A stretch of 64,000 bases of DNA from contig NZ_JABBXA010000027.1 in assembly GCF_014161445.1 (NCBI RefSeq), positions 1 through 64,000 on the forward strand, written 5' to 3'. The translations under genes were made by a program, and so were the position numbers. Every line of letters starts with the position of its first letter. Position 1 is the first letter of the stretch. This document shows, piece by piece, positions 26,233 through 35,951 of the stretch. Below the pieces are notes generated by a model, which was given only the letters and a program-made list of their open reading frames with translations, made no database searches and had not been told where the DNA came from. The DNA is from Microbispora sp. H13382. GTDB taxonomy: Bacteria > Actinomycetota > Actinomycetes > Streptosporangiales > Streptosporangiaceae.

Positions 26233-26584
26233 CCGTACGGCCGCGCGTGTCAGCGCGGGAACATCTCCGGCGGCGACGGCCGCACGGATGTGATCCGGCG
26301 GCGCGCTGCTGACGGAGGCGAGGGATATCACTCGCCCGCGCCAGGCGCGGCGGCGGCGAACCGGCCGTCGCGGTGTCGCCCGGCGCGGGCGACCAGGACG
26401 CTTCACCACCGCCAGTGGATGGAGGCACCAACGCTTTGCCCGTTCCGGGGGCGCGGCCCGGGGCGGGCAAAGCTCATTTGCCGAGTAGTCTTCGAAAGAC
26501 GGGTCGGCGCACGAGCAATTCGCGCGCCGGCGGACCGGGAACGGGCAAAGCCCTTTTGACCGTGCGCGTCCGCGTCCCGGCGGC
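26233..26584. other. Intergenic with three related hairpin arms and a short terminator
   Basis: 352 bases between the convergent chaplin-like and DUF5703 genes; no gene seen. GCTTTGCCCGTTCC at 26433-26446 has an inverted partner GGAACGGGCAAAGC at 26538-26551 (14 of 14) and a nearer one CGGGCAAAGC at 26463-26472 (10 of 10). The last copy continues as GGGC-AAA-GCCC-TTTT (26543-26557), a compact terminator shape for the plus strand. The arms could form alternative hairpins. Confidence 0.5.
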
Positions 26585-26776
26585 TCACATGGTCCTGGCG
26601 GCCCGTATGATCTTCCGACGCAGCCGGACGCGCCTGCTGCCGTCGGGATAAAGGCGTAGCCGCTCCAGTTCCCAGTCCCCGTGCTCGGCATGCTCGGTGA
26701 GCATCTGCCTCGCCACCTCACGAGGGGTGTCCCGAGGGAGATACAGGTCCAGGTAGGAGTAGTCGAGCACAGCCAT
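26585..26776 (-). CDS. DUF5703 small conserved protein
   Basis: A 63-residue protein conserved in actinomycetes near topA. It opens with LDYSYLDLYLPRDTPREVAR and ends with a basic stretch (RRVRLRRKIIRAARTM). ATG 26776 follows GGAG at five bases. It is divergent from topA. Function unknown; the small size and basic tail might suit nucleic acid or membrane binding, but that is only inference. Confidence 0.8.
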   Translation of the reverse strand: MAVLDYSYLDLYLPRDTPREVARQMLTEHAEHGDWELERLRLYPDGSRRVRLRRKIIRAARTM

Positions 26777-27038
26777 TGGTCTCCGGGGCGTGCTAGGGAA
26801 CTCGTTGGGCTCTATTCTGCGTCTCCGTGGATAACAGCGCCAGGCGGGTTACATTCCCGGACATAACCGGGTAGCCCGAGGGGGAGGAACGTGCGGCGGC
26901 AGGTACCTTCAAAGCGGCGCCTCCTCGGCGCCCCAAGGGGGTAATCGCCTCCGGCCCGGACGACGAGGGTGTCATGAGCCGGGACCACGAAGCCCGGCAG
27001 CACGGGGAATGACAGCGGACAGCGAGGTAGGAAGCAGC

Positions 27039-29717
27039 GTGCCAGCCAACAACGGCAACGCCGGCGGAACCCGCCTGGTGATCGTGGAATCGCCCGCGAA
27101 GGCGAAGACGATCGCCGGGTACCTCGGGCGCGGCTACATCGTCGAATCGAGCATCGGCCACATCCGGGATCTGCCGGAAAAGGCGGATGACATCCCGGAG
27201 AAGTACAAGAGCGAGGGCTGGGCCCGCCTCGGGGTGAACGTCGACCACGAGTTCGAGCCGCTCTATGTCGTGAACCCGGACAAGAAGTCGCAGGTGTCCA
27301 AGCTCAAGCAGCTTCTCAAGGAAGCCGACGAGCTCTACCTCGCCACCGACGAGGACCGGGAGGGCGAGGCCATCGCCTGGCACCTGCGCGAGGTGCTCAA
27401 GCCCAAGATCCCCGTGCACCGCATGGTGTTCCACGAGATCACCCCGCACGCGATCAGGGACGCCGTCTCCAACCCCCGCGACCTCAACCTCCGCCTGGTC
27501 GACGCCCAGGAGACCCGGCGCATCCTCGACCGTCTGTACGGCTACGAGGTCAGCCCGGTCCTGTGGAAGAAGGTCAAGCCGCGGCTTTCCGCCGGCCGTG
27601 TCCAGTCGGTCGCGACCCGGCTGGTCGTGGAGCGCGAGCGGGAGCGGCTGGCGTTCACCGCCGCCAACTACTGGGACCTGCAGGCGCTGTTCGACACCGG
27701 CCGCGCCGGCGACGACCCCCGGACGTTCTCCGCCACCCTCACCGGTGTGGACGGCAGGCGCGTGGCCCAGGGCCGCGACTTCGCCTCCACCGGCAGGCTG
27801 AAGGGCTCCGACGTCCTCCACCTCGACGAGGCCGCCGCGAGGGCCCTCGCCGCCCGCCTCGATGGCGTTTCCTACGCGGTGCGCTCGGTCGAGCGCAAGC
27901 CGTACACGCGCAAGCCGTACGCGCCGTTCCGGACGACCACCCTGCAGCAGGAGGCGAGCCGGAAGCTGGGCTTCTCCGCCAAGTACACGATGCAGGTGGC
28001 CCAGCGGCTGTACGAGAACGGCTACATCACCTACATGCGTACCGACAGCATCACGCTGTCGGAGACCGCCGTCGCCGCCGCCCGCAGCCAGGCGATCAAG
28101 CTGTACGGCTCGGCGTACGTGCCGGACAAGCCGCGCGTCTACACCAGCAAGGTGAAGAACGCCCAGGAGGCGCACGAGGCGATCCGGCCGTCCGGCGAGG
28201 AGTTCCGCACGCCGGGCGAGACCGGCCTGTCCGGGGACATGTTCCGGCTGTACGAGCTGATCTGGCAGCGTACGGTCGCCTCCCAGATGAAGGACGCCGT
28301 CGGCGAGTCGGTGTCGGTCAAGGTCGCGGGCACGTCCAGCGCGAACGAGAACGTGGAGTTCAGCGCCACCGGACGGACGATCACCTTCCACGGCTTCCTC
28401 AAGGCGTACGTCGAGGGCGCGGACGACCCCTTGACCGACCGGGACGACTCGGAGAAGCGCCTGCCCACGCTGGCCGAGGGCGACCGGCTCACGGCGGCCG
28501 AGCTGACCGCGCTGGGGCACTCGACCAAGCCGCCCGCGCGCTACACCGAGGCGTCGCTGGTCAAGGAGCTGGAGGACCGCGAGATCGGGCGGCCTTCGAC
28601 GTACGCGTCGATCATCGGAACGATCCTCGACCGGGGCTACGTGTTCAAGAAGGGCACCGCCCTGGTGCCGTCGTTCCTCGCGTTCGCCGTGGTCAACCTG
28701 CTCGAACAGCACTTCGGCAACCTGGTCGACTACGACTTCACCGCCGATATGGAGAAGGTCCTCGACGACATCGCCAACGACCGCGCCGAGCGGGTGCCCG
28801 AGCTGCGCAGGTTCTACTTCGGCGGCGAGGACGGCGACGAGGGCCTGAAGGAGATGGTCACCGACCTCGGGGAGATCGACGCCAAGGAGATCAGCTCGTT
28901 CCCGATCAAGGGGACGGACATCGTGATCAGGGTCGGCCGCTACGGGCCGTACCTCGACCGCGACGGCGCCCGGGTGAACATCCCCGAGGACATGGCGCCC
29001 GACGAGCTGACCGCCGAGAAGGCCGAGGAGCTGTTCTCGCGCCCGAGCGGCGACCGCGAGCTGGGCGTCGACCCGGCGACCGGCCGGACGATCGTGGCCA
29101 AGGACGGCCGTTTCGGCCCGTACGTCACCGAGGTCCTGCCCGAGGAGCCCGCGCCCGCGGAGGGCAAGAAGCGGACGAAGAAGGCGGACGTTCCCAAGCC
29201 GCGGACCAGCTCGCTGTTCAAGACGATGTCGCTGGACACGATCACGCTGGACCAGGCGCTCAAGCTGCTCCAGCTGCCCAGGGTCGTCGGCGAGATCGAC
29301 GGCGAGGAGGTCACCGCGCAGAACGGCCGGTTCGGGCCCTACATCAAGAAGGGGACCGACTCGCGCTCGCTCGCCTCGGAGGAGGACCTGCTCACGGTCA
29401 CGATCGAGCAGGCCAAGGAGCTGTTCGCGCAGCCGAAGGCGCGCGGACGCGGCCGTGCCGCCGCGGCTCCGCCGCTGCGCGAGCTGGGCGAGGACCCGAA
29501 CTCCAAGAAGCCGGTCGTGGTGAAGGAGGGCCGCTTCGGCCCGTACGTCACCGACGGCGAGACCAACGCGTCCCTGCGCAAGGGCGACACGGTCGAGGAC
29601 ATCACGCTGGAGCGGGCGGCGGAGCTGCTGGCCGAGCGGCGGGAGCGGGCCCCCGCCGCCAAGCGCACGACCCGCACCAGGACGGCCGCCGCGAAGAAGC
29701 CCGCCACGAAGTCGTGA
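27039..29717 (+). CDS. topA: DNA topoisomerase I
   Basis: The 892-residue type IA topoisomerase relaxes negative supercoils. The TOPRIM core is clear (VIVESPAKAKTIAGYLG, then TDEDREGEAIAWH at about 103). The active-site tyrosine is residue 332 in GYITYMRTDS. Instead of zinc fingers, the C-terminus has four repeats built around GRFGPYV (for example VAKDGRFGPYV and VKEGRFGPYV) and a Lys/Arg/Ala tail, the actinobacterial form. I take GTG 27039 as start because AGGA lies six bases upstream. An in-frame ATG at 27009 has GGGGA touching it, so it is the less likely alternative and would add ten residues. Confidence 0.96.
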   Translation: MPANNGNAGGTRLVIVESPAKAKTIAGYLGRGYIVESSIGHIRDLPEKADDIPEKYKSEGWARLGVNVDHEFEPLYVVNPDKKSQVSKLKQLLKEADELYLATDEDREGEAIAWHLREVLKPKIPVHRMVFHEITPHAIRDAVSNPRDLNLRLVDAQETRRILDRLYGYEVSPVLWKKVKPRLSAGRVQSVATRLVVERERERLAFTAANYWDLQALFDTGRAGDDPRTFSATLTGVDGRRVAQGRDFASTGRLKGSDVLHLDEAAARALAARLDGVSYAVRSVERKPYTRKPYAPFRTTTLQQEASRKLGFSAKYTMQVAQRLYENGYITYMRTDSITLSETAVAAARSQAIKLYGSAYVPDKPRVYTSKVKNAQEAHEAIRPSGEEFRTPGETGLSGDMFRLYELIWQRTVASQMKDAVGESVSVKVAGTSSANENVEFSATGRTITFHGFLKAYVEGADDPLTDRDDSEKRLPTLAEGDRLTAAELTALGHSTKPPARYTEASLVKELEDREIGRPSTYASIIGTILDRGYVFKKGTALVPSFLAFAVVNLLEQHFGNLVDYDFTADMEKVLDDIANDRAERVPELRRFYFGGEDGDEGLKEMVTDLGEIDAKEISSFPIKGTDIVIRVGRYGPYLDRDGARVNIPEDMAPDELTAEKAEELFSRPSGDRELGVDPATGRTIVAKDGRFGPYVTEVLPEEPAPAEGKKRTKKADVPKPRTSSLFKTMSLDTITLDQALKLLQLPRVVGEIDGEEVTAQNGRFGPYIKKGTDSRSLASEEDLLTVTIEQAKELFAQPKARGRGRAAAAPPLRELGEDPNSKKPVVVKEGRFGPYVTDGETNASLRKGDTVEDITLERAAELLAERRERAPAAKRTTRTRTAAAKKPATKS

Positions 29718-29725
29718 TCCACGGC

Positions 29726-29756
29726 CCCGGGTGGCGGCCGACGGCCGCCACCCGGG
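29726..29756. terminator. Strong hairpin between convergent topA and CBM2 genes
   Basis: Fourteen perfect base pairs (arms beginning CCCGGGTGGC) with a GAC loop, nine bases after the topA stop. It lacks a T tract, as is common in high-GC actinobacteria, and can serve both converging transcripts. Confidence 0.7.
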
Positions 29757-29777
29757 CGCTGTCCGTGCTTGCGCAGG

Positions 29778-30929
29778 TCAGGCTGTAGTGCAGGTCGTGC
29801 CGTTGAGCGTGAAAGCGCTCGGCGGGGCGGAGACGCCGGTGTGGGAGGCGTTGAAGCCGATGCGCGCGGACGCGCCGGGTGCGAGGGTGGCGTTCCAGGG
29901 CAGGTTGGTGGCGGTGACCGTGTTCCCCGGCGCCTGACTCCAGTCGGCCGACCAGCCCTGGACGATGCGCTCGCCCGCGGACGGGAAGGCGAACCGCAGC
30001 GTCCAGCCCGAAATCGGCGTGGTGCCCGTGTTCTTGATCACCAGGTCGGCCGTGAGGCCCGTGCTCCACGCCGACTGGCTGTAGTCGACCTCGCAGGTGG
30101 CAGCGGGAGTCACCGAGGGGCTCACCGAGGGGCTCGGCGACGGGCTGTACGTGGGGAACCCCTGCTGGGCCACAGTGGTGATCGGGTCGGACGGCAGGCT
30201 GAGGTTGCCGGCCGCGTCCCTGGCGACCACCACGTAGGTGTACTTGTGGCCCGTCACCAGGTTGCCCTCCGTGAAGTAGGGGGAGGACGTGGCGCCGGCC
30301 CGCACCCATCCGGTCGCGGTCAGCCGGAAGACGACGTAACCGGTGACGCCGACGTTGTCGGTCGACGCCGACCAGCAGAACCCCGTGCCGGGGAAGTCGT
30401 ACACGCAGCCGTCGTGCAGCCCGGCGGGTTTGCTGGGCGAGGTGGTGTCTCCGGTGACCGGGCTCGGGCTGACCACCACGCCGGTCACCGCCTGCGCATT
30501 GATCAGCGCCGTCGGCGGGCTGGTGTGGCCGTCGGCGTCCTTGGCCACGATGTAGAAGGTGTAGGTCCGGCCGTACGCCAGGCCGCCCATCATGACGGTG
30601 GTGCCGGTGGTCGACGTCGTCTTGACGAAGCCGTCGGCCGTGAGCCGGTAGACCTCGTAGCCGGTGACGCCGACGTCGTCGGTGGACGCGCTCCAGCACA
30701 GGCCGACGTATCCCTCGGTGGTGCCGGCCGGCACCGGCGGCGGGCACAGCCGCACGTTCGGCGGCGTGGTCGGCACAGCCGGATCGCTGTTCGGCGACGG
30801 GCTCACGCTGGTCCGCGGGGTGGGGGAGGGCGTGGCGTCCACCGCCGCGGCGGGCGTGCCGTGGAGCGCGATCGCCGCGACGGCCACCCCTCCTGCGGCC
30901 ATCCATGCCAAATGCCGGGGGCTTCTCAT
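29778..30929 (-). CDS. Secreted FN3-FN3-CBM2 carbohydrate-binding protein
   Basis: A 383-residue exported protein (ATG 30929, GAGGTG five bases upstream; signal peptide ending near GTPAAA). After a Ser/Pro linker come two fibronectin-III domains, each with the recurring CWSAST and VGVTGY strings, a second Ser/Pro linker and a C-terminal family 2 carbohydrate-binding module (CEVDYSQSAWSTGLTADLVI to the final Cys). No catalytic domain is present. CBM2 usually binds cellulose or xylan, so this could be a docking or substrate-loosening accessory protein. A TGAAA-N-TTTCA palindrome lies 139 bases upstream. Confidence 0.87.
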   Translation of the reverse strand: MRSPRHLAWMAAGGVAVAAIALHGTPAAAVDATPSPTPRTSVSPSPNSDPAVPTTPPNVRLCPPPVPAGTTEGYVGLCWSASTDDVGVTGYEVYRLTADGFVKTTSTTGTTVMMGGLAYGRTYTFYIVAKDADGHTSPPTALINAQAVTGVVVSPSPVTGDTTSPSKPAGLHDGCVYDFPGTGFCWSASTDNVGVTGYVVFRLTATGWVRAGATSSPYFTEGNLVTGHKYTYVVVARDAAGNLSLPSDPITTVAQQGFPTYSPSPSPSVSPSVTPAATCEVDYSQSAWSTGLTADLVIKNTGTTPISGWTLRFAFPSAGERIVQGWSADWSQAPGNTVTATNLPWNATLAPGASARIGFNASHTGVSAPPSAFTLNGTTCTTA

Positions 30930-31067
30930 GTGTCACCTCGTGTCGTCCGCCCCCGGAGATCTGCCGGAGGCATCGTCTCCAGGACGCTTCCAGCCGCGAT
31001 CGTCCGCCCGTTCTCCGCGGTGGGCAAAGATCAACGGTGGTGGTACGGCATGAGGCCGACTCGACGG

Positions 31068-31078
31068 TGAAAATTTCA
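31068..31078. promoter_or_regulatory. TGAAA-A-TTTCA palindrome upstream of the CBM2/FN3 gene
   Basis: An 11-base odd palindrome in the 256-base gap between the CBM2 gene and the divergent phosphoesterase. It matches the core of the site upstream of the other CBM2 gene (41354). Known actinobacterial LacI-type hemicellulase operators share a GAAA-N-TTTC core. Confidence 0.4.
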
Positions 31079-31185
31079 GCGGGCGCCGATTCTCGCCGTC
31101 GCACGCGGGAACGCGGCTGCCGGTATGAGCTCGTAGCATCGTCGTCAGCCGGCCCTTGATCGCCAGCCGGTCGAGGGGAGTTCTC

Positions 31186-32505
31186 GTGGGGTTCGTGGGC
31201 GTGATCCTTACGGCCGTGGTCGTCGTGCACCTCTATCTGTGGCGGCGGCTGGTCAGGGCGTCGACGACGCCGGGATCGCGTTCGCGGCGGGTGCTGACGT
31301 GGGTGCTCGTGGCCCTGGCGGCCCTGATGGTGGTGACCTTCGGGGGGAGCCGGCTCGGCATCGGCATGGAGGTCGAGCGCGTCGTGGCCTGGCCCGGCTA
31401 CCTGTGGCTGGCCACGATGTTCTACCTGTTCGTGTTCGGGCTGGTCATGGAGGTGCCCCGGGCGGTCGCGGCGTTCCTCGTGTCCAGGCGCCGCCGTACG
31501 ACGGTCGTGGCCGCGGGCGGGCGGGCCGAGGGGGAGGCGGCGCCGGTGGACGAGGTGGTCCTCGCGGGTGCGGCGGCCGGGGGAGGCTCCCCCGCGCACG
31601 GCACGGCCACGACCGGCGGGCACGCGGCGGAAGGGGCCGGCGCGGGCGTGCCGGAGATCGACCGGCGGCTGTTCATCTCCCGTACGGCCTCCGCGGTCGT
31701 GGCCGCGGGTGCGGTCGCGACCGTGGGCTACGGCGTGAGCCGCGCCCTCGGCGACCCGGTGATCGAGCGGGTGCCGGTGCGCCTGCCCCGGCTCGACCCC
31801 CGGATGAGCGGCCTGCGCATCGCGGTCGTCAGCGACATCCACCTCGGCCCGCTGACCGGCCGGGGCCACACCGAGAGGATCGTCCGGATGATCAACGGTC
31901 TGGAGGCCGACGCCGTGGCGATCGTGGGCGACCTGGTGGACGGCACGGTCGCCGAGCTGGGCCGTCTCGCCACGCCCCTGAGGTCCCTCGAATCCCGTTA
32001 TGGCGCGTATTTCGTGACCGGCAACCACGAGTACTACACCGCGGCGGGCCCCCAGGAATGGATCGAGGAGCTGCGTTCGCTGGGCGTCCGGCCACTGCGC
32101 AACGAGCGGGTCGAGATCCGTCACGCGGGAGCCGTGCTCGACCTGGCGGGGGTCAACGACCTGTACGGCGTGCCGTCGGGCGACGGCCCGGACTTCGACA
32201 GGGCCCTCGGGGGCCGCGACGCGAACCGGCCCGTCGTGCTCCTGGCCCACCAGCCCGTCCAGGTGACGCAGGCCGCGGCCCACGGCGTCGACCTCCAGCT
32301 GTCCGGGCACACCCACGGCGGTCAGATGGCGCCGTTCAACCTGCTGGTGACGCTGCAGCAGCCCATGGTGGCGGGGCTGGCGAGCGTGCCGCGCACGGGC
32401 GGCGGCGACACCCAGGTCTACGTCACGCGTGGCGCGGGCTTCTGGGGGCCGCCGGTACGGGTCGGCGCGCCGCCCGAGATCACCCTCGTCGAGCTGCGGG
32501 CCTGA
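31186..32505 (+). CDS. Membrane metallophosphoesterase
   Basis: A 439-residue protein with two or three N-terminal helices (VGFVGVILTAVVVVHLYLW, VLVALAALMVVTFGG, LWLATMFYLFVFG), an Ala/Gly-rich linker, a further hydrophobic stretch and a calcineurin-like phosphoesterase domain. Its two-metal motifs are intact: SDIHLG (about 215), GDLVDG, GNHEYY (about 279), LAHQP and GHTHGGQ (about 375). GTG 31186 is chosen since GAGGGGAG lies five bases before it. Relatives in the YkuE/YaeI group act on lipid-linked or nucleotide substrates; the substrate here is unknown. Confidence 0.88.
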   Translation: MGFVGVILTAVVVVHLYLWRRLVRASTTPGSRSRRVLTWVLVALAALMVVTFGGSRLGIGMEVERVVAWPGYLWLATMFYLFVFGLVMEVPRAVAAFLVSRRRRTTVVAAGGRAEGEAAPVDEVVLAGAAAGGGSPAHGTATTGGHAAEGAGAGVPEIDRRLFISRTASAVVAAGAVATVGYGVSRALGDPVIERVPVRLPRLDPRMSGLRIAVVSDIHLGPLTGRGHTERIVRMINGLEADAVAIVGDLVDGTVAELGRLATPLRSLESRYGAYFVTGNHEYYTAAGPQEWIEELRSLGVRPLRNERVEIRHAGAVLDLAGVNDLYGVPSGDGPDFDRALGGRDANRPVVLLAHQPVQVTQAAAHGVDLQLSGHTHGGQMAPFNLLVTLQQPMVAGLASVPRTGGGDTQVYVTRGAGFWGPPVRVGAPPEITLVELRA

Positions 32506-32656
32506 CCGCACCCCCGGAACGGGGGAATCGGGCAGAACATTGGCGCCATCTCGACAGCGAGGACGAGGCGGACGTAATACCCTCAGGCGACGAGCAGGCC
32601 CAAGTGGCCCGCTCGCCGTCTCCCAAGCCCAGCGAGCACCTGGATACGCTGACATC

Positions 32657-34726
32657 ATGAGCATCCCTGGCCGTGCCGCCGCCGCGCGACGCAAGCAGCC
32701 GCACGTGCTGGCGAACGCGCCGTTCCGCAGGCTCTGGACGGCGATGGCGACGTGCAGCCTCGGTGACTGGCTCAACATCATCGCGCTGACCGCCCTGGCC
32801 GGTAACCTCACCGCCGAATCCGGCTTCCAGGCGCAGAGCCTCGCCATCGGCGGCGTCTTCGTCGCCAAGATGCTGCCCGCGATCCTGCTCGGCCCGCTCG
32901 CGGGAGCGGTGGCCGACCGGTTCGACCGCAGGCTGACGATGGTCGTCGCCGACCTCGCGAGGTTCGCGGTGGTGCTGTCGATCCCGCTGGTCGGCGTCTA
33001 CCAGTGGGTGATCGTCGCGACGTTCCTGGTCGAGTGCGTGAACCTCTTCTGGGTGCCCGCCAAGGACGCCACCGTGCCCAACCTCGTGCCCAAGGAGCGA
33101 CTCGAGGAGGCCAACCAGCTCAACCTTCTCGTCACGTACGGCACGGCCCCCGTGGCCGCGGCGCTGTTCGCGATCGTGTCGGCCGTGGTGACGACGATCT
33201 CGGCGGCCGTCCCGTCGTTCACCGTCGCGGCCACCAGCCTGGCGCTGTACGCCAACGCGCTGGCCTACCTGGCCTCCGCCGCGATGGTCTTCACGCTGCG
33301 GGCCATCCCGAAGAACCACGTCAGGCACGTGTCCGCGCCGTCCGTGCTCCGGCAGATCACCGAGGGCTGGCGGTTCGTCGGCGGCAACCGGATCGTGCGC
33401 GGCCTGATCATCGGCATGCTCGGCGCCTTCGCCGCCGGCGGCGCGGTCGTCGGAGTGGCCAAGGCGTACGTGCAGGCCATGGGCGGCGGCGACGCGGGGT
33501 ACGGCGCGGTGTTCTGCGCCGTCTTCCTCGGCATGGCGTTCGGCATGTTCTTCGGCCTGCGGCTGCTGAAGGGGCTGTCCAGGCGGCGGCTGTTCGGGCT
33601 GTCGATCGTGCTCGCGGGGCTGACGCTGGCCGCCGTCTCGCTCATCCAGAACCTCGTGGTCGTCGTCGTGCTGACCGTGGTGCTGGGCGCCTGCGCCGGC
33701 ATCGCCTGGATCATCGGTTACACGGTGATCGGCCTGGAGGTGGAGGACGGGCTGCGCGGCCGTACGTTCTCCTTCCTGCAGTCGCTGGCCCGGGTGGTGC
33801 TGCTACTGGTCGTGGCGCTGGCCTCCACCCTCGCGGCGTTGTTCGGCGCGCACGTCGTCCGGATCGCCGGGATCAGCTACCGCTTCGACGGCACCAACCT
33901 CGTGTTGCTCCTGGGGGCGCTGCTCGCGATCGCCGTCGGGGTGGTCGCGCTGCGGCACATGGACGACCGTCCCGAGGTCCCCATCGGGGTCGACCTGCTG
34001 AACGCCCTGCGCGGGCGGCGGTTCGTCCAGGCGGAGGAGCCGGACCCCGAGCGCGGGCTGTTCATCGCCTTCGAGGGCGGCGAGGGCTCGGGCAAGACCA
34101 CCCAGTCGCGGCTGCTCGCGATCTGGCTGCGCGACCAGGGCTTCGACGTCGTGCAGACCCGCGAGCCGGGCTCGACCAAGGTCGGCATGCGGTTGCGGGC
34201 GATCCTGCTCGACGCCGCGCACCAGGGGCTGTCCCCGCGGGCCGAGGCGATGCTGTACGCCGCCGACCGGGCCGAGCACGTGGAGAAGGTGATCAGGCCC
34301 GCGCTGCGACGGGGCTCGACGGTGGTCTGCGACAGGTACGTCGACTCGTCGCTGGCCTACCAGGGCGCCGGACGGTCACTCGACCAGGAGGACGTCGCGA
34401 GGATCAACAGATGGGCGACCGGCGGCCTCGTCCCCGACCTGACCGTGCTCATCGACGTGCCGCCCGCGGTCGGGCTGCGGCGGATGGCCTCGCCGGCCGA
34501 CCGCATCGAGGCCGAGCCGCTGGAGTTCCACGAGCGGGTGCGGCGGGAGTTCCGCGCGCTGGCGGCGGCCGACCCGGACCGCTACCTCGTGGTGGACGGC
34601 ACGCTCGACCAGCGGGAGGTGACGCGCCTGATCCACGACCGGGTGCGGGAGATCCTGCCCGACCCGGTGCCGCAGGAGGCCGAGGAGGCCACCGGCACGA
34701 TGCCCGCCATCCGCGACTTCGGGTAG
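32657..34726 (+). CDS. tmk: MFS membrane domain fused to thymidylate kinase
   Basis: A 689-residue fusion. Residues 1 to about 440 form a twelve-helix MFS domain (for example GPLAGAVADRFDRRLTMVVA). From about 465 the protein is a full dTMP kinase, with P-loop FEGGEGSGKTT, REPGSTKVG, DRYVDSSLAYQG and the lid arginines. The kinase makes dTDP for DNA synthesis and should be the housekeeping copy, because holB follows six bases after the stop. Similar fusions are known in Streptomyces. What the transporter part moves is unknown. ATG 32657 has only a weak site, yet the N-terminus matches a natural MFS start. Confidence 0.92.
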   Translation: MSIPGRAAAARRKQPHVLANAPFRRLWTAMATCSLGDWLNIIALTALAGNLTAESGFQAQSLAIGGVFVAKMLPAILLGPLAGAVADRFDRRLTMVVADLARFAVVLSIPLVGVYQWVIVATFLVECVNLFWVPAKDATVPNLVPKERLEEANQLNLLVTYGTAPVAAALFAIVSAVVTTISAAVPSFTVAATSLALYANALAYLASAAMVFTLRAIPKNHVRHVSAPSVLRQITEGWRFVGGNRIVRGLIIGMLGAFAAGGAVVGVAKAYVQAMGGGDAGYGAVFCAVFLGMAFGMFFGLRLLKGLSRRRLFGLSIVLAGLTLAAVSLIQNLVVVVVLTVVLGACAGIAWIIGYTVIGLEVEDGLRGRTFSFLQSLARVVLLLVVALASTLAALFGAHVVRIAGISYRFDGTNLVLLLGALLAIAVGVVALRHMDDRPEVPIGVDLLNALRGRRFVQAEEPDPERGLFIAFEGGEGSGKTTQSRLLAIWLRDQGFDVVQTREPGSTKVGMRLRAILLDAAHQGLSPRAEAMLYAADRAEHVEKVIRPALRRGSTVVCDRYVDSSLAYQGAGRSLDQEDVARINRWATGGLVPDLTVLIDVPPAVGLRRMASPADRIEAEPLEFHERVRREFRALAAADPDRYLVVDGTLDQREVTRLIHDRVREILPDPVPQEAEEATGTMPAIRDFG

Positions 34727-34732
34727 CCGCGC

Positions 34733-35911
34733 ATGACCGTTTTCGGGGATCTGATCGGGCAGGACCGGGCGATCGACGTCCTGGGGCGGGCCGCGTCGGC
34801 CGCCGCGGAGGTCGTCGCCGGGGGCCGCGGCGCGGGCATGACCCACGCCTGGCTGTTCACCGGGCCGCCGGGATCGGGGCGGTCCACGGCCGCCAAGGCG
34901 TTCGCGGCGTCGCTGCTCTGCACTCAGCAGGGCTGCGGCCACTGCGACGCCTGCCACCAGGTCGAGGTCGGCTCGCACCCGGACGTCACGTTCGTGCGGC
35001 CCGAGGGGCTGTCGTACAGCGTGCGGCAGACGCGCGAACTCGTGCTCAAGGCGGCGGGGGCGCCTACGCTCGGCCGGTGGCGGATCGTGCTGTTCGAGGA
35101 CGCCGACCGGGTGACGGAGGCGGCGGCGAACGCGTTGCTGAAGGCCATCGAGGAGCCGCCGCCGCGGACCGTGTGGCTGCTGTGCGCACCGTCCCCGGAC
35201 GACATGATCATCACGATCCGCTCGCGCTGCCGGGTCGTGACGCTGCGCACGCCCTCCACGGAGGCGGTCGCGAACGTGCTGGTGACCCGGGACGGAGTGC
35301 CTCACGAGGTGGCGCTCGACGCCGCGCGGGCGGCCCAGGGGGACATCGGCCGGGCGCGGCGGCTCGCGCTGGACGAGGAGGTGCGGCGCCGGCGCGACGA
35401 CGTGCTGTCGATCCCCCGGTCGCTGGCCGGTGTGGCGGAGTGCATCACCGCCGCCGAGCGGCTGGTGAAGACCTCGACCGAGGACGCCGACGCGGCCACG
35501 ACCGCGTTGAACGAGACCGAGACCGCCGAGCTGCGCAAGGTCTACGGTGAGGGCTCCTCGGGCAAGGGGCTCAACAAGGGCCTCGTGCGGGGCGGCGCGG
35601 GAGCGCTCAAGGAACTCGAGACCATGCAGAAGTCCCGGGCCACCCGCATCAAGCGCGACTCCCTCGACCTCGCGCTGCTCGAACTCGTGGCGTTCTACCG
35701 TGACGTGCTGGCCGTGCAGTTCGGGGCCCCGGTCGAGCTGGCGAACGAGGACCGCAGGCACGAGGTGGAGACCGTCGCCCGCGCGTCCAGTCCCGAGCAG
35801 ACGCTCCGCCGTACGGACGCGATCATGAAGTGCAGAGAGCGGCTGGCGGCCAACGTGAACCCGCAGATCGCGGTCGAGGCCATGACCCTCGCCCTCCGCT
35901 CTCCCGCGTAG
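34733..35911 (+). CDS. holB: DNA polymerase III subunit delta prime
   Basis: A 392-residue clamp-loader subunit. The AAA+ P-loop-like GPPGSGRST (residues 44-52) has Arg in place of the catalytic Lys, typical of delta prime, which does not hydrolyse ATP. A zinc module (CTQQGCGHCDAC) follows, then LFEDADRVTEAAANALLKAI and the SRC motif in IRSRCRVVTL. It is co-transcribed with the Tmk fusion, with a six-base gap, as in many bacteria. Function is confident from family knowledge. Confidence 0.94.
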   Translation: MTVFGDLIGQDRAIDVLGRAASAAAEVVAGGRGAGMTHAWLFTGPPGSGRSTAAKAFAASLLCTQQGCGHCDACHQVEVGSHPDVTFVRPEGLSYSVRQTRELVLKAAGAPTLGRWRIVLFEDADRVTEAAANALLKAIEEPPPRTVWLLCAPSPDDMIITIRSRCRVVTLRTPSTEAVANVLVTRDGVPHEVALDAARAAQGDIGRARRLALDEEVRRRRDDVLSIPRSLAGVAECITAAERLVKTSTEDADAATTALNETETAELRKVYGEGSSGKGLNKGLVRGGAGALKELETMQKSRATRIKRDSLDLALLELVAFYRDVLAVQFGAPVELANEDRRHEVETVARASSPEQTLRRTDAIMKCRERLAANVNPQIAVEAMTLALRSPA

Positions 35912-35951
35912 GACGCAAGCAACCCCGGCGGGCGTACGGCGTCTCTGGTAC

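Noticed and set aside
31186-32505. Twin-arginine signal in the phosphoesterase (DRRLFISRTASAVVAAG)
   Set aside because: It resembles a Tat motif but lies in the middle of a protein that already has N-terminal membrane helices, so I treat it as a later membrane segment.
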